Shown here: positions 33,234 through 43,429 of the stretch, piece after piece
How the letters are laid out: each line of letters begins with the position of its first letter
Position numbering within the stretch: the first letter of the stretch is position 1
NCBI GenBank assembly: GCA_033439685.1
Contig: JAUEDM010000001.1
Span: 8,184,001 to 8,248,000, forward strand
Direction of reading: 5' to 3'
DNA length: 64,000 nucleotides
Source: Apodospora peruviana
Taxonomy: Eukaryota > Ascomycota > Sordariomycetes > Sordariales > Lasiosphaeriaceae
Program-made: the position numbers and the translations under genes
The notes under the pieces: model-generated
What the model was told of the DNA's origin: nothing
Databases searched by the model: none
The model's input: the letters and a program-made list of their open reading frames with translations, nothing else

Positions 33234-33784
33234 ATCCCAATCGCTATCTGGATTGCCAGAGCCGACCAACTACATTCACTCTTTTTGAATCCAACGACAG
33301 GAACTCGAAGTTTACGATGATCAGTGTGGGAATGTCCGGGGGAGGGAAAGGATATATGGACAGATAGTGAGGTTCTGTACAGACTGGCTTGATCTTAGCT
33401 TTCACTACCAAGTACTTGCGAGGCCGTAGTTTGGACAGCAAAATACGGTTCTATCTGCGTACATAATCTCATGTCCATTCTAATAAGGCGTATATCTTTG
33501 CCGTGATCTGTCGACCTAGCACGCCTTGATTTTAAGAGCTTTTCATATTAGGTAGCGGTGAATTACCTTTCCTGGCTTAGCTTATTAGCGGTGAATCCAC
33601 GACTCTGAGAGGCCGTATCGGAATCCTTCCTCGGACTTACGGCAGCCTAGCATAAACCTGGAACTCAGCTTCAGCGGCCCAGATCACCGCATCCTTCTTC
33701 CCTCTCAAAAAATACGCGTCAAACGGACAATATGCTACCTAATTTGGTACCAAAACCGCTTGAAACTACCGTCCAAATCACAAA
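33234..33784. other. Intergenic between the 66-aa gene and the 3-beta-HSD-like gene
   Basis: 3' flank and promoter only; the phrase TAG(C)GGTGAAT(T/C)AC occurs twice near 33553-33595. Confidence 0.4.
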
Positions 33785-34900
33785 ATGCCACCAGTAAACA
33801 AATCACCACTTCTCAGCTCCGTGCTCGTAACCGGCGGCTGCGGCTTCCTCGGCTACGCGCTCGTGCGACAGCTCCTAGCCGACCCCGAATGCGGCGCCAT
33901 CCACGTCGTCGACCGCGCCATCAAAAACAATCGTCACGACGGCCGGGCAACCTATGTCGAAGGCAGCATCACCGACAGAACATTCATGACCAAACTCCTG
34001 AACGACACCAAACCGACCGTCATCTTCCACCTGGCATCACCCAACCCAACCCACCCCACCGGACCAGCCTCGGACATGTACGACACCAACGTCAAAGGAA
34101 CCCAGTTCCTGCTCGAAGTTGCATCTCTCACAAACACAGTAAAGGCCTTTGTATTCTGCTCCAGCGTCGACGTCTACGATCCAGCGATTCCGCACACTAG
34201 GGCGGATGAATCGCATCCGCTCTGCAGACCTACCTTCGGCGAGCCGTACGCCCGCACCAAGGCGATGGCCGATCAGCTCGTCCTTGCCGCTTCTTCTCGG
34301 AAACCTGGTTTAAGGACAGTCAGTCTGCGGCTTTCGCACATGTACGGCGACCGGTGCAGGCAGCAGATGCCGACTTTACTGTCCATGATTGATGTTGATG
34401 GGACAAAATGGCTGCCGCAACCGCTCATCCAGTTGGGCGCTGGCAAAAACCTGTGTGAGGTCGTGTCAGTCGATAACGCCGCTGCTGCGCACGTCTTGGC
34501 TGCAAAGGCTCTCGTCGACCCAAGTCGTGCAAACGGAAAGGTGGATGGCGAGGCGTTCAACGTGTCTGATGGGCAAGCCGTGCCGTTCTGGTATCATGTC
34601 AGACAGTTCTGGGGCGCTGCGCGTGGGCGGCCAGTCAGAAATGAGGAGTTGGTTGTGATTCCCGAATGGGTGACACGGCTCGTCTTTGGGTTGGTCGCGT
34701 GGATCTATTGGATTTTTACGCTGGGGAGGCTGGAGCCGCCGCTCGCTGTGAGCGATGTGTCGCTGAGTTACTCGCTTGAGGAGCACACGTATAGTATAGA
34801 TAAGTTAAGGCATCGGCTGGGGTTTCGGCCGGTGCAGGACCATGATGAGGTTATTAGACGGGCGGTGGAGGAGGAGTTGAAGCGGCGACTGGCGGTTTGA
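33785..34900 (+). CDS. 3-beta-hydroxysteroid dehydrogenase/Erg26-type NAD(P)-dependent dehydrogenase
   Basis: Single exon, 371 aa. An extended short-chain dehydrogenase that oxidises or decarboxylates sterol-like 3-hydroxy substrates. Seen: a Rossmann motif TGGCGFLG (residues 16-23), FHLAS, the active-site Tyr-Lys in YARTK (Y at about 155) with an upstream Ser in CSSVDVY, RLSHMYGD, the substrate-domain VDNAAAAHVLAA, and a hydrophobic segment WVTRLVFGLVAWIYWIFTL at about 295-315 that probably anchors it to membrane. This is the layout of sterol-4-alpha-carboxylate 3-dehydrogenase and its paralogues. The lack of an ER retention motif and the divergence mean it may be an accessory paralogue rather than essential Erg26. 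Confidence 0.88.
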   Translation: MPPVNKSPLLSSVLVTGGCGFLGYALVRQLLADPECGAIHVVDRAIKNNRHDGRATYVEGSITDRTFMTKLLNDTKPTVIFHLASPNPTHPTGPASDMYDTNVKGTQFLLEVASLTNTVKAFVFCSSVDVYDPAIPHTRADESHPLCRPTFGEPYARTKAMADQLVLAASSRKPGLRTVSLRLSHMYGDRCRQQMPTLLSMIDVDGTKWLPQPLIQLGAGKNLCEVVSVDNAAAAHVLAAKALVDPSRANGKVDGEAFNVSDGQAVPFWYHVRQFWGAARGRPVRNEELVVIPEWVTRLVFGLVAWIYWIFTLGRLEPPLAVSDVSLSYSLEEHTYSIDKLRHRLGFRPVQDHDEVIRRAVEEELKRRLAV

Positions 34901-35041
34901 CTTTGCGGTCACAGGGGATGATGGCCAAGTGGCAGTGATAGTTGTTATGGAGGGGAACAAAGGGAAAGGAAAAATACAAAGAAGAACAAAGTAGAGATTA
35001 GATCAAAATCAGATCTAAAAATGATCAAAAAAGAATTAAAT

Positions 35042-35135
35042 CGATCGAGCTGGGACTCGAACCCAGAATCTTTACCAACTGAGGAAACGTCTATGTTAAC
35101 CGGAAAGTAACGCGTTGCCATTACGCCACCCGACC
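35042..35135 (-). tRNA. tRNA-Arg (CCG) with intron
   Basis: Folds on the minus strand: acceptor GGTCGGG pairs with CTCGATC (two G-U), D-arm GCG/CGC, anticodon stem TTACT with GGTAA, loop TTCCGG..T giving anticodon CCG, T-arm CTGGG-TTCGAGT-CCCAG. An intron of about 21 nt sits after position 37, the canonical nuclear site. Length 94 nt before splicing. Confidence 0.85.
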
Positions 35136-35317
35136 TTTGGATGAAATCAAAGTCATTTTTATCTCTAGAAATGCTCCGGTGCAGAGCGGGGAGGAGCGTG
35201 AAAAGGTTCGGAAGCGGTGGAGTTGTCCGAGTCATGACAAGCTCGGTCAACCAAGCTGGGTGCCCACTCACATATGATCCGGTGAAAATGTTAGCACCAC
35301 AAAACAACAGGCAACTA

Positions 35318-35417
35318 GTCACTCTGGCGGAGTGGTTAACGCGCTGCCCTGCTAATCACAAAGTTAGCTTGTTAGGCAGTTCCCTCGGGAGCATAGGTTC
35401 GAATCCTATGGGTGACG
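35318..35417 (+). tRNA. tRNA-Ser (GCT) with intron
   Basis: Acceptor GTCACTC pairs with GGGTGAC, anticodon stem CTGCC/GGCAG, loop CTGCTA..A giving anticodon GCT. There is an intron of about 19 nt after position 37, a long variable arm TTCCCTCGGGA typical of serine tRNAs, and T-arm CATAG-GTTCGAATC-CTATG. It is divergent from the tRNA-Arg gene 182 bp away. Confidence 0.9.
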
Positions 35418-36258
35418 AAGAACTCGGAAACGAGCATATTCTTTTTGTTTTCTTCTTCATTTTTTATCTCTTGAGTCTGCCGATCATTTACCACTCACTG
35501 TATTATTAGCCTTGTGACGAATCCTTTTGTCAGGGCGAACGATCAAAGTCTTCAGCTTATATTCGTCGGCTTCTTCCGAACAAGAGAAACCCGTGTTTGA
35601 GAAAATCCGGGCCTGACATCAGATGAGCAGAATGAGAAGTGTGTAATTTCAGAAATCCACTCAGAAGCTGGATCACACAAGCAACCGGCTCAGGAGGTGA
35701 CGCAATCTCTCTCACATCGGATCAAAGGTCTGCCTCACATAGCCGGCGGTGACGATAGCCCATCTCGGTGACGCATCCTTCATCTCCGGTGTCCACATGC
35801 AGTGATTCTGTCCCTTGAGCACACCATGCAACGCTCTCAAAAGTCATTAAGCGTGTATAACCAGCCGTAGATTTACGCTGCAAAAGTTGGTCACGACCGA
35901 GAGCATGCTTCTAGTCATCTGCCTATCTCAGGCAGTACCTGTCCATTGTGAAGAACATCCTACTTCTGTTAGAGTAGACCGAGTGCTTCAAGCCAACGAA
36001 ATTTGATGTCAAGGTTTCACGTGAACCATTGTGATCTGATGTTGTGACCATGTTCCTCTATGGCAATGAGAGGGTGAGGAACGAGGCCAAGATTTCATCC
36101 CAACTCTTCACCGTTTCCAATCTAACATTTAAAATTGCCAAGTCCCAACCCTCTCCTCTCCCCTTTGATACGAACACCAAGGAATCAAGGACCGCTGGTA
36201 TCTTCCGCGAACACGACACCAAACACGCCTTACTTTGCCTATACACTTTACCATAAAC
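35418..36258. other. Intergenic downstream of tRNA-Ser
   Basis: A T-rich stretch follows the tRNA, consistent with a Pol III terminator (TTTTTGTTTTC at 35441, ATTTTTTATC at 35459). The rest is the promoter of the protease gene. Confidence 0.5.
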
Positions 36259-37291
36259 ATGAGGTTCCCAACATCTCTCGCCTTCTTATTCGGGGTGCTC
36301 GCCAGCGTAGCTTGGACAGTCCCGACAAACCATCCCGTCAACAATTTTCCCTTGGAGGGGTCCGTCACCACGCCATCCAAGGCCCACAATGTCCCCCGGG
36401 CCATGGCCAACCCCAAGACCTTCAAGTTCGTGACCGTCGAGGTTGGTGAGGGCGGTGTCCTCAGCGTCCCGCCCTCACCTCCTGCCATCTTCAACGACAA
36501 ACGCGACATCATCGGGTCAGACGACCGCGTGCCGTGGAACCTCAGCACTTATCCGTACAGCACGATGGGCATAGTTAGCGCCCCAGGCTTCTACTGCAGC
36601 GGCTCGCTGGTCGGCCCGCGGCTCGTGGCGACGGCACGGCACTGCGTTCCCAATGACGCTCTTGTCAACGACACTTATGCGACCGGGAAGAACGCCGTCT
36701 TCCAGCCTAACCGACATGACTATGACGACCAGAACAAGACGAATACCAAACACCTCCTCCCGTCGTCCATGGCTATTCTGCCCATCGCCTGGAACCTGAC
36801 AGCTAGTGCCGAGATTAATGGTCCCTGCAGCCAGAAGCACGACTGGGCCATCTTGGTCCTCCAAGATGCGCTCGGTGAAGAGTTGGGCTACTTGGGTGCC
36901 AAGGTCATTGATTGCGAGAAGCAGAAGGACAAGCCCGTGTTTGTATGTCAACCCCATCATCTCTTCTCAACGATACCTTACTGACAAGCACATCAAGGTT
37001 CACATGGGCTATCCCGGCGACAAAGCCCATGGCAAGCAACTCTACCACCAGGTGGGCGTAAAGGTGACCGAGTGCGATGAATGTGCTGCCGCAAATGGCC
37101 CGGGACTGATGAGGACCGACGATGATGCGGCGCACGGCCAATCTGGCGGTCCTCTTTTCAGTTTTGGCAAAAGCAATGGGCTCCCATACGTCTATGGCGT
37201 GTGCAGCTCCGGCGGTCCCGACAACACGGCGTTTGCGGGCGGGCCCGAGTTTGTCGCTGCTATTGCTAAGGCTAGGCAAGAATATGATTGA
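36259..37291 (+). CDS. Secreted trypsin-like serine protease (S1/glutamyl-endopeptidase-like)
   Basis: Exons 36259-36942 and 36998-37291 (325 aa). An extracellular endopeptidase. Seen: a signal peptide MRFPTSLAFLFGVLASVAWT, a propeptide of about 70-80 aa ending near NDKRDIIGSDDR, then the catalytic triad: His in VATARHC (about 127), Asp in KHDWAILVL (about 195) and Ser in AHGQSGGPLF (about 276). Cys pairs flank the His loop (FYCSGS...RHC). The short GGPDNTAFAGGPEF end resembles bacterial-type V8/glutamyl endopeptidases and the trypsin-like proteins found in many fungi. Specificity is not readable. N-glycosylation sequons (NLS, NDT, NKT, NLT) are frequent in the middle. Confidence 0.9.
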
Positions 37292-38111
37292 GGATGGCGT
37301 AATAATTTTTTTTTTTTTTCACTCTCGGTTGAGTTTGGTGAGCCGAAAGGAAAGGGATTATCGAAGTTGGGAGGGTGTTGATGATGGGATTTGCTTTACT
37401 TGGTGGGACAACAAACAGGCAGGTTCAAACTGGCGTTTTGTTTTCTTCTCGATGGGTTCATCTTTATCATGCCGTTACCATTAAACATACCTGGCAATAG
37501 ATTATCCTATCCAACCAACATCACTGCTATGCATTATGATATGTCTGTGATGCGCCCGGGACTGGCCAACAACAACTGCCGAAGACATATCCGCCAAGCC
37601 CGCGGTTCTGCGGTTCTGGACTGGGACTGGATCGCATTTGCGTCAAATTAATCCCTGTCAGATTTTCCCCCATCTTTTTTCCCTGCGCAAGTTCCCGTCG
37701 CGGTCTGCATCCCCGCGAGCGAGCGTTCCCACGGGGTAAATTCATAGCGGCGTTTGCTGTGGATCCCGGGGACAGAGGGGTGATCTTCCTAGGTAACTGG
37801 CAATCCGTGCCGTTTCTTGGCGGTTAATTCGCTCTCGGGTCAGGACAACCGACACAACACAGATGGTTGAGTGGTGATAGAGATGATAAGCTGCCGAACC
37901 CCGAAACCGATCCTACCTAAGCCATCATCTACGAAATCTCCGAGCTTTGCTTTACCATATTCTTATTTTGACACCGTGCCCTCAAGTCTTTTTTGCGCTC
38001 AGTTTCCTTTGGGTTTCGCAATTCAATATTTGGCACTGGGCATCATTGACCCTATAAAATTGGACCAACAGGATTCAACTTCGTCCTTTTCTCCCAGTTC
38101 ACATTTCAACC
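37292..38111. other. Intergenic
   Basis: A T run at 37306-37319 in the 3' flank of the protease gene; nothing else recognised. Confidence 0.45.
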
Positions 38112-40168
38112 ATGGCGGCAATTTCGGGATCCCCGCCCGGTGATGACCTGCCTCTGCTCAACACGTTCGACTTCTGCTTCAGCCAACCGTTCCTTTTGCA
38201 GAATGACTTCACGCCGGCTGCGCATCGTGTGCCGAGGATAGACGGTGGGAGGCAGATCTTTGTGGATAACAATAATTCAGGTGAGCTAGCTGCATTTCTG
38301 TGCTGCTTGTAGGGGCCTGTTTCGGAGATAGATTTGTTCGCCGTTTGGCTTGACGCTGTAGCACCAGACCTCATCAAGTATCGCAAGATCGACTGACGGA
38401 TTCACTGCATGTAACAGGCCGCGCATCACTCAACTTTGACCAAATATCAATCGACTCGCGCGCCCTGGCTGCCGGTCTCCTGAGTGGCCTCGGGCTCAAC
38501 CCAGAAAACACGCACAAACTGCCTCCGACTCCATCATGCTCGGCCGGCCCAGAGATCGCTCCGATCGTGCTGATCCAGCTGCCCAACGGCCTCGTTTTTG
38601 CTCCAGTGCTGCTCGGCGTCCTGGCGGCGGGTCTCACCGCGACGCTGGTGTCGCCCGCGCTGACGAGCACCGAGATTAGCTGGATCCTGCAGAATGCGCG
38701 CCCGCAGGTTATTGTGACAGCGAAAGCCTGTCTCGGCGCAATGAAGGAGGCCATTTCCAAACAAGATGACCAGACTTTTTTCTCCAGGATTCCAATCTTT
38801 ACCGTTGACGAAACCAACGACCGCTATCCCCTGATGAGTGGTGCATCTGCCTCAAAGTCCGGCGTGCAAGACTGGAAAGCTCTTCTCTCAGCGACACCCA
38901 TCCCGAAAGGCAAATCGTTCTTTGACCCCAAAACCGCCGCGGCTCGCACGGCCGTCATCCTCTGGTCGTCGGGCACATCGGGTCGCTCCAAGGGGGTTCT
39001 GCTGTCCCACCACGCGCTCAACTTTTCCGCGGCGTCGCTGTGGCACGACGCCGATTTCTACCTCGGCCAGCCCCAGCGCTGGTTGGGTTATGTGCCCTTC
39101 TACCATGTCTTTGGGCTGTGCAACGTTTTGCTGTTAGCCATCTGCACCGGCTCGACGGTCTACACGATGCCAGCCTTCAGTCTGGACAAGGTGCTCGCCG
39201 CGATCCCGGCACGCAAGATCACGTACCTGCACATGGCACCCCCCGTAGCCGTCATGCTGGCCAAGGCGCCGGCCGTCGAGCCGTATGCCCGCCGCAAGGA
39301 CTTTAGGAGTGTGGTCGGCAGCGTGACGGGCGGCGCGCCCTTGGGCCATGAGGTCGTCGTGCAGGTGTACCAGCGCTGCGGGTTCCGCATCAGGCTGGGG
39401 TACGGGCTTTCTGAGACGTGCAGCACCGCGCTCCAGCGGGGGATCACGGAAGATGAGATGCACGCCCACGCTGGAGATACGGGGCGCCCGCATTACGGGG
39501 TCGAGATTCTGATCGCTGCTTCCGACAGCGGTGCAGCGGGAGGAGGCAAGACCAAGGCGGCGAAAATCGACGAGGAGGGCGAGATCCTGGTCCGCGCGCC
39601 GACGCTCATGTCGGCGTATCTGCCCATTGGGCTGTTTTCGGGTGCCAGGCCGGACATGTCGGTCACCAACGAGGCCATGACCCCGGACGGGTATTTTCGG
39701 ACTGGTGACGTCGGCGCGCTGAATAACGCCGGCCGGCTGCGGATCACGGACAGACTCAAGGAGCTGATCAAGGTGCGCGCGTACCAGGTCGCGCCGGCCG
39801 AGCTGGAGGCGGTGCTGTGCAGCAGCGAGGCGGTGGCGGACGCCGGGGTCGTGGGCGTGTACGACGGGGACGAAGCCACCGAGTGGCCGAGGGCGTTTGT
39901 GGTTCCTGCTGCTGGGAAGGGGTTGCAGCAGGGTAAGACGGGCAGGTCGAAGGAAGAGCTGGTTGCGTTGGCGGGGGAGCTGAAGTCGTACGTGGAGGAG
40001 CGGACTGCCAAGTATAAGTGGCTGAAGGGCGGGATTGTCTTTGTGGACCAGATTCCTAAGAGCCCGAGTGGGAAGATTCTGAGGAGGGTGTTGAGGGATA
40101 CAGGGGGCGGAAAAGGGGGTGTGGAGGTGCAGTTGTATGAGAAGAAGAGGAGAGCGGCGAAGTTGTGA
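38112..40168 (+). CDS. Peroxisomal acyl-CoA synthetase / 4-coumarate-CoA ligase-like enzyme
   Basis: Exons 38112-38280 and 38418-40168 (639 aa). It adenylates a carboxylic acid with ATP and transfers it to CoA. Seen: AMP-binding P-loop SSGTSGRSKG (about 238), GYGLSET (about 383), YFRTGDVG (about 481), hinge and C-terminal RITDRLKELIKVRAYQVAPAELE, and the catalytic lysine loop PKSPSGKILRR (about 602). The protein ends AKL, a PTS1 peroxisomal import signal. At about 640 aa it is longer than plant 4CL, with an insertion around AAGGGKTKAAK. The substrate (aryl, medium-chain or side-chain acid) is not predictable; fungal peroxisomal relatives activate phenylacetate, coumarate-like or fatty acids. 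Confidence 0.9.
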
Positions 40169-41188
40169 ATAGTTTTTTTTTTTTTTTTTTCTTTTTTGCA
40201 TACGCGGGTTTTGAAGCTGGATACTTGTGGTTACCCATATACGATGATGCGAAGCGAGCTATGGTTTGTGTTTACCATGTAGTTGCTGGGTTGAGAACAA
40301 GAGGATGCATTTTTACTCGAAGATGTTGTGTGAGAAAACTGTTGCTTGGGTTGGACTTCTATGGATGGCAGGGTTTCTGTTCAAGTACTGTCAGTGCTGT
40401 TGTAATACCAATGACGCGTAGAGTGCTTTCAATATGATCCCTCTGAAAGACACGTCTGTTCCGATACAGATCAAAGATGTTTTCTTTTGAAGAAAGTTGC
40501 CGTGTTCTGGTGCTGGTCCGTGGGCTGAATTGCTAACAATACCTGGTACGGAGGTGTATCCGCACCCCATAAGTAGGTAAAGAGCTTACCATAGTAATGA
40601 GCGAATGTGACGTCCAGGGAATTGATCTTCATAAATCCCCCAGAAATACCCGTTTGCAGCATGTCTGTAAAATGTGTAAAGTTCGGCGCATTCAGGGGAG
40701 ATGATATCGAACGGTCTGGCCCGGCGGGCGGAGGTGGATCCAGATGGCCAAGTCCATATTCGAGACCCTTATGATGATATGATCTGTGGTGGATTGAAGT
40801 CAAATTGCTGACTCAACATTAGGTTCGCCGTTGGAGTAATAGTGGGAACTTTAAACTGCTGCTGCTGCGTTCGAAAATGCGGGTTTTATGCATTTGTTTG
40901 ACTTGGCGACGTGGCGGCCTAAAAAACTCTTTTCTGCCCAGAACCGGTGTCTTGATCGCCCCCGAACACCCGCTCTCACTCTGCCATCTTTAATATCCAC
41001 GACATCTACCATTCTACAAACTCAAGCAGTCAATCTCCCTTACAAGATCTACAATTTTTTGCCCACCACCTACTTCGATTAGTTTCATTCACAGCGAGAT
41101 AAGAAGTGTCTTCCCAAAGTCGGTACTAGCCTCATTACGTTCCCTCCCTGGATATATATCTCACCCAAGGCCAACAACAAACCAAAAA
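40169..41188. other. Intergenic
   Basis: T run at 40174-40198 just after the ligase stop codon. A minus-strand open frame of 110 codons (40471-40803) has no recognisable domain and is not called. The pyrimidine-rich segment 40950-41080 suits the phosphatase promoter/5' UTR. Confidence 0.45.
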
Positions 41189-42022
41189 ATGTCTCTTCAT
41201 CCAAATTACCAGCATTACCGATCGAACAGCAACACCAGCAACCGCGATTATCGCGATCGCGACAGTCGCAGCCGTTCTCGGAGTCGCAGTCGCGACCCCC
41301 CAAGAAGTCCGAGCACCCGTTTTCACGACGACGACGACCGCAACAGCCGCGACGAAAAACACCAACCCCCCTCAATCTCAGAAATCACTCCACATCTGTA
41401 TCTAGGCGATTTTCCGTCTTCCATCTCCATTCCGACGCTCATGTCGTGCGGCATAACGGCCATGGTGTCTCTGTCGTCGCGGTTCTCAAACGAATGGGAC
41501 CGGCCAGCCAACAGGATGCTTGTCCCAGAAGTCGACCATCTCTACGTGAAATGCCTCGACACGCCGGACCAAGACATTCTGGCCTTCCTGGAAGAGATTT
41601 GCGATTTCATCGACAGGCATGTCGATAGTCAGCCGGATGTGCTCAAGATGGATCTTAAGAGTATGGATGATGCGCAGCTGGAAATGCTGGAGAAGCAGCT
41701 TAGTGGTGGACACCAGAGTGTGGGGGGCACTGATGGGAAGGTGTTGGTGCACTGCTCGCAAGGTGTCTCAAGGAGCGGTGCTGTTGTGGTCGGGTATCTC
41801 ATGAGGAAGGAGAAAAAGGGCGTAAGGGCGGCTTTGGCCGAGGTTAGGATGAGGAGGAGTAAGGTCGATCCGCGAGAAGAGTTTTTGGAGCAGTTGGAGA
41901 TTTGGGGGCGGTGCGGGTATCATGTCTGGGAAAGGGAGTTTGGTAGTACTACTGGGAAGAAGAAGCCCAAGGCGGAATATAAGAGGTGGTTGGAGCATCA
42001 TCACGGAGGGAAGGTGTTCTAG
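41189..42022 (+). CDS. Dual-specificity protein phosphatase
   Basis: Single exon, 277 aa. It dephosphorylates Ser/Thr/Tyr residues of proteins. Seen: an Arg/Ser/Asp-rich disordered N-terminus (residues 1-65, with RSRSRSRSR), ISEITPHLYLGDF marking the start of the DSP domain, a general-acid candidate Asp in KCLDTPDQD, and the active-site loop VHCSQGVSRSG (Cys at about 189, Arg at about 195) followed by a family AYLM-like VVGYLMRKE helix. A 35-residue insertion (about 152-183) just before the P-loop is unusual for small DSPs. The basic C-terminus KKPKAEYKRW suggests nuclear location or nucleic-acid proximity (inference). The nearest functional relatives are Yvh1/MKP-like fungal DSPs; no zinc-binding tail is seen. 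Confidence 0.9.
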   Translation: MSLHPNYQHYRSNSNTSNRDYRDRDSRSRSRSRSRDPPRSPSTRFHDDDDRNSRDEKHQPPSISEITPHLYLGDFPSSISIPTLMSCGITAMVSLSSRFSNEWDRPANRMLVPEVDHLYVKCLDTPDQDILAFLEEICDFIDRHVDSQPDVLKMDLKSMDDAQLEMLEKQLSGGHQSVGGTDGKVLVHCSQGVSRSGAVVVGYLMRKEKKGVRAALAEVRMRRSKVDPREEFLEQLEIWGRCGYHVWEREFGSTTGKKKPKAEYKRWLEHHHGGKVF

Positions 42023-42078
42023 GCTTTTAGCTGGAGGGACTAGAATCTAGAGACAGAGTAGGACTCAAGCGTTGAACG

Positions 42079-42102
42079 GGGGGGGGGGGGGGGGGGGGGG
42101 GC
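42079..42102. repeat. Poly-G tract (about 24 nt)
   Basis: Uninterrupted G run between the convergent phosphatase and secreted-protein genes. Confidence 0.9.
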
Positions 42103-42358
42103 TTTTTGCGTAGGTTGTTTGTTTTAGGAACGTAAATAGCATGACCTTTCTTGCGGAAGGGAGTAAAGTTAATTCAGGAAACAGCAAAGACACTACAAAC
42201 TTGGAAAAAGAAATAAACTAAAAGATAAAAAGGAAAGCCTAATGAAATAGATTATTGCCCTGTCACCCCCTTTCAGCTCAATTGCAAAGCCCACCCAATT
42301 TACCACAGTCCATCACTTGCTTACTTACCTTGCCTGCAATATCACACATACCGCCCCA

Positions 42359-43261
42359 TCAAAACCTGAACCGCATCATTCTTCTCTTTTTCTCATCGTC
42401 TCCCTCAACGTCTGGCTCATCGTCCTTATCATCGTCCTTCTTATCGTCCTTCTTGGGCTGCTTCGGCGGATCGAATTCCACCTTTTGCATCCCGACCTCC
42501 TTCTTCTTCTTCATCTCATCCGCCTTCTCGTTAACTTTGTCGGACTCAATCTCCAACTTGCGCAACTTCTCGGGAACATCGTCCCACTTGACATCATCTT
42601 TCCCCCACAGCTTAAGTATCTCCTTCATGTCGGCCTCGGACACCCCTTCCGTCTTCAGAGTATGCCCATCCTCAAAAACAACACTATCAGGCCAACGCGG
42701 CTTACACGGCTTCCTCTTCCCTTCCTTTCCAAAGTCCTTCACCTCATCATCCGGCCCCGGTTTAGTCTTTCCCGGACACCTCTTCCCATCATCTTCGTCT
42801 CCGTCCTTCCGGTCCGGCTTATCCCAAATCGGTCTGGTGCCATCGCTCGCGTTTTGCTGCACCAAACCACCACTACCGCCGTCGACACCCCCAAGGTAAA
42901 TAACGTTCCGGAACAGTGCATAAGAGGAACCGTCGTAGTCGACCACGCCATCATTGCGCGCCAGACAGAAATCGTTTCCCATGCCGGTGCGAAGGACGCC
43001 GCCGTCGCAGCCGTTGAACGGTCCGACGCCCCCGAACCTGGCTCCATTGTGGATCATGCCCCACGAGTCCAGGGGCATCTGCGTGAAGAAGGTGCTGGTG
43101 ACGGCCTCGTCGGGCATCCAGCAGCATTCGTCGGGCTGCACGTCGTCGTAGGCTATGTACGGGCCGGTGCAATCCTCGTTGCGTTTGTAGTTTTTGAGTC
43201 TGGCGGCCTGAGAGCCGACTGCCATCAAAATGGTGGCAACGTAGAAGAGTCTCATGTTCAT
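42359..43261 (-). CDS. Secreted protein with cysteine-containing N-domain and highly charged tail
   Basis: Single exon, 300 aa, starting MNMRLFYVATILMAVGSQAA, a clear signal peptide. Residues 20-150 carry spaced cysteines (EDCTGPY, DECCWMP, NGCDGG, DFCLARN) and many glycines. From about 155 the protein is dominated by Lys/Asp/Glu (DRKDGDEDDGKRCPGK, DDKKDDDKDDEPDVEGDDEKK) and ends RRMMRFRF, so the tail is likely disordered. No family recognised. It could be an effector-like or cell-wall-associated protein; the charged tail argues against a compact small effector. Convergent with the phosphatase gene. Confidence 0.75.
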   Translation of the reverse strand: MNMRLFYVATILMAVGSQAARLKNYKRNEDCTGPYIAYDDVQPDECCWMPDEAVTSTFFTQMPLDSWGMIHNGARFGGVGPFNGCDGGVLRTGMGNDFCLARNDGVVDYDGSSYALFRNVIYLGGVDGGSGGLVQQNASDGTRPIWDKPDRKDGDEDDGKRCPGKTKPGPDDEVKDFGKEGKRKPCKPRWPDSVVFEDGHTLKTEGVSEADMKEILKLWGKDDVKWDDVPEKLRKLEIESDKVNEKADEMKKKKEVGMQKVEFDPPKQPKKDDKKDDDKDDEPDVEGDDEKKRRMMRFRF

Positions 43262-43336
43262 GGTGGTGGAGAAAGGCAAAGATCAAGAAGTTGAAGCGTC
43301 AAGGCTTGTGTTGTTGTGTATGATTTAGGTAGGGTA

Positions 43337-43425
43337 GTAGGTAGGTAGGTAGGTAGGTAGGTAGGTAGGTAGGTAGGTAGGTAGGTAGGTAGGTAGGTAG
43401 GTAGGTAGGTAGGTAGGTAGGTAGG
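43337..43425. repeat. (GTAG)n tetranucleotide microsatellite, about 22 copies
   Basis: Nearly perfect run ending at GTAGGCAACT, about 75-165 bp upstream of the minus-strand secreted-protein ATG, so in its promoter/5' UTR. Confidence 0.95.
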
Positions 43426-43429
43426 CAAC

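Noticed and set aside
21641..34900. One large biosynthetic cluster from terpene synthase to 3-beta-HSD
   Set aside because: Genes are separated by kilobases of empty DNA, lie on both strands, and include unrelated families; no regulator or transporter links them.
39134..40201. Minus-strand open frame of 355 codons
   Set aside because: Antisense shadow of the CoA ligase gene.
40471..40803. Minus-strand open frame of 110 codons
   Set aside because: No recognisable domain and no upstream exon or start context; left uncalled.
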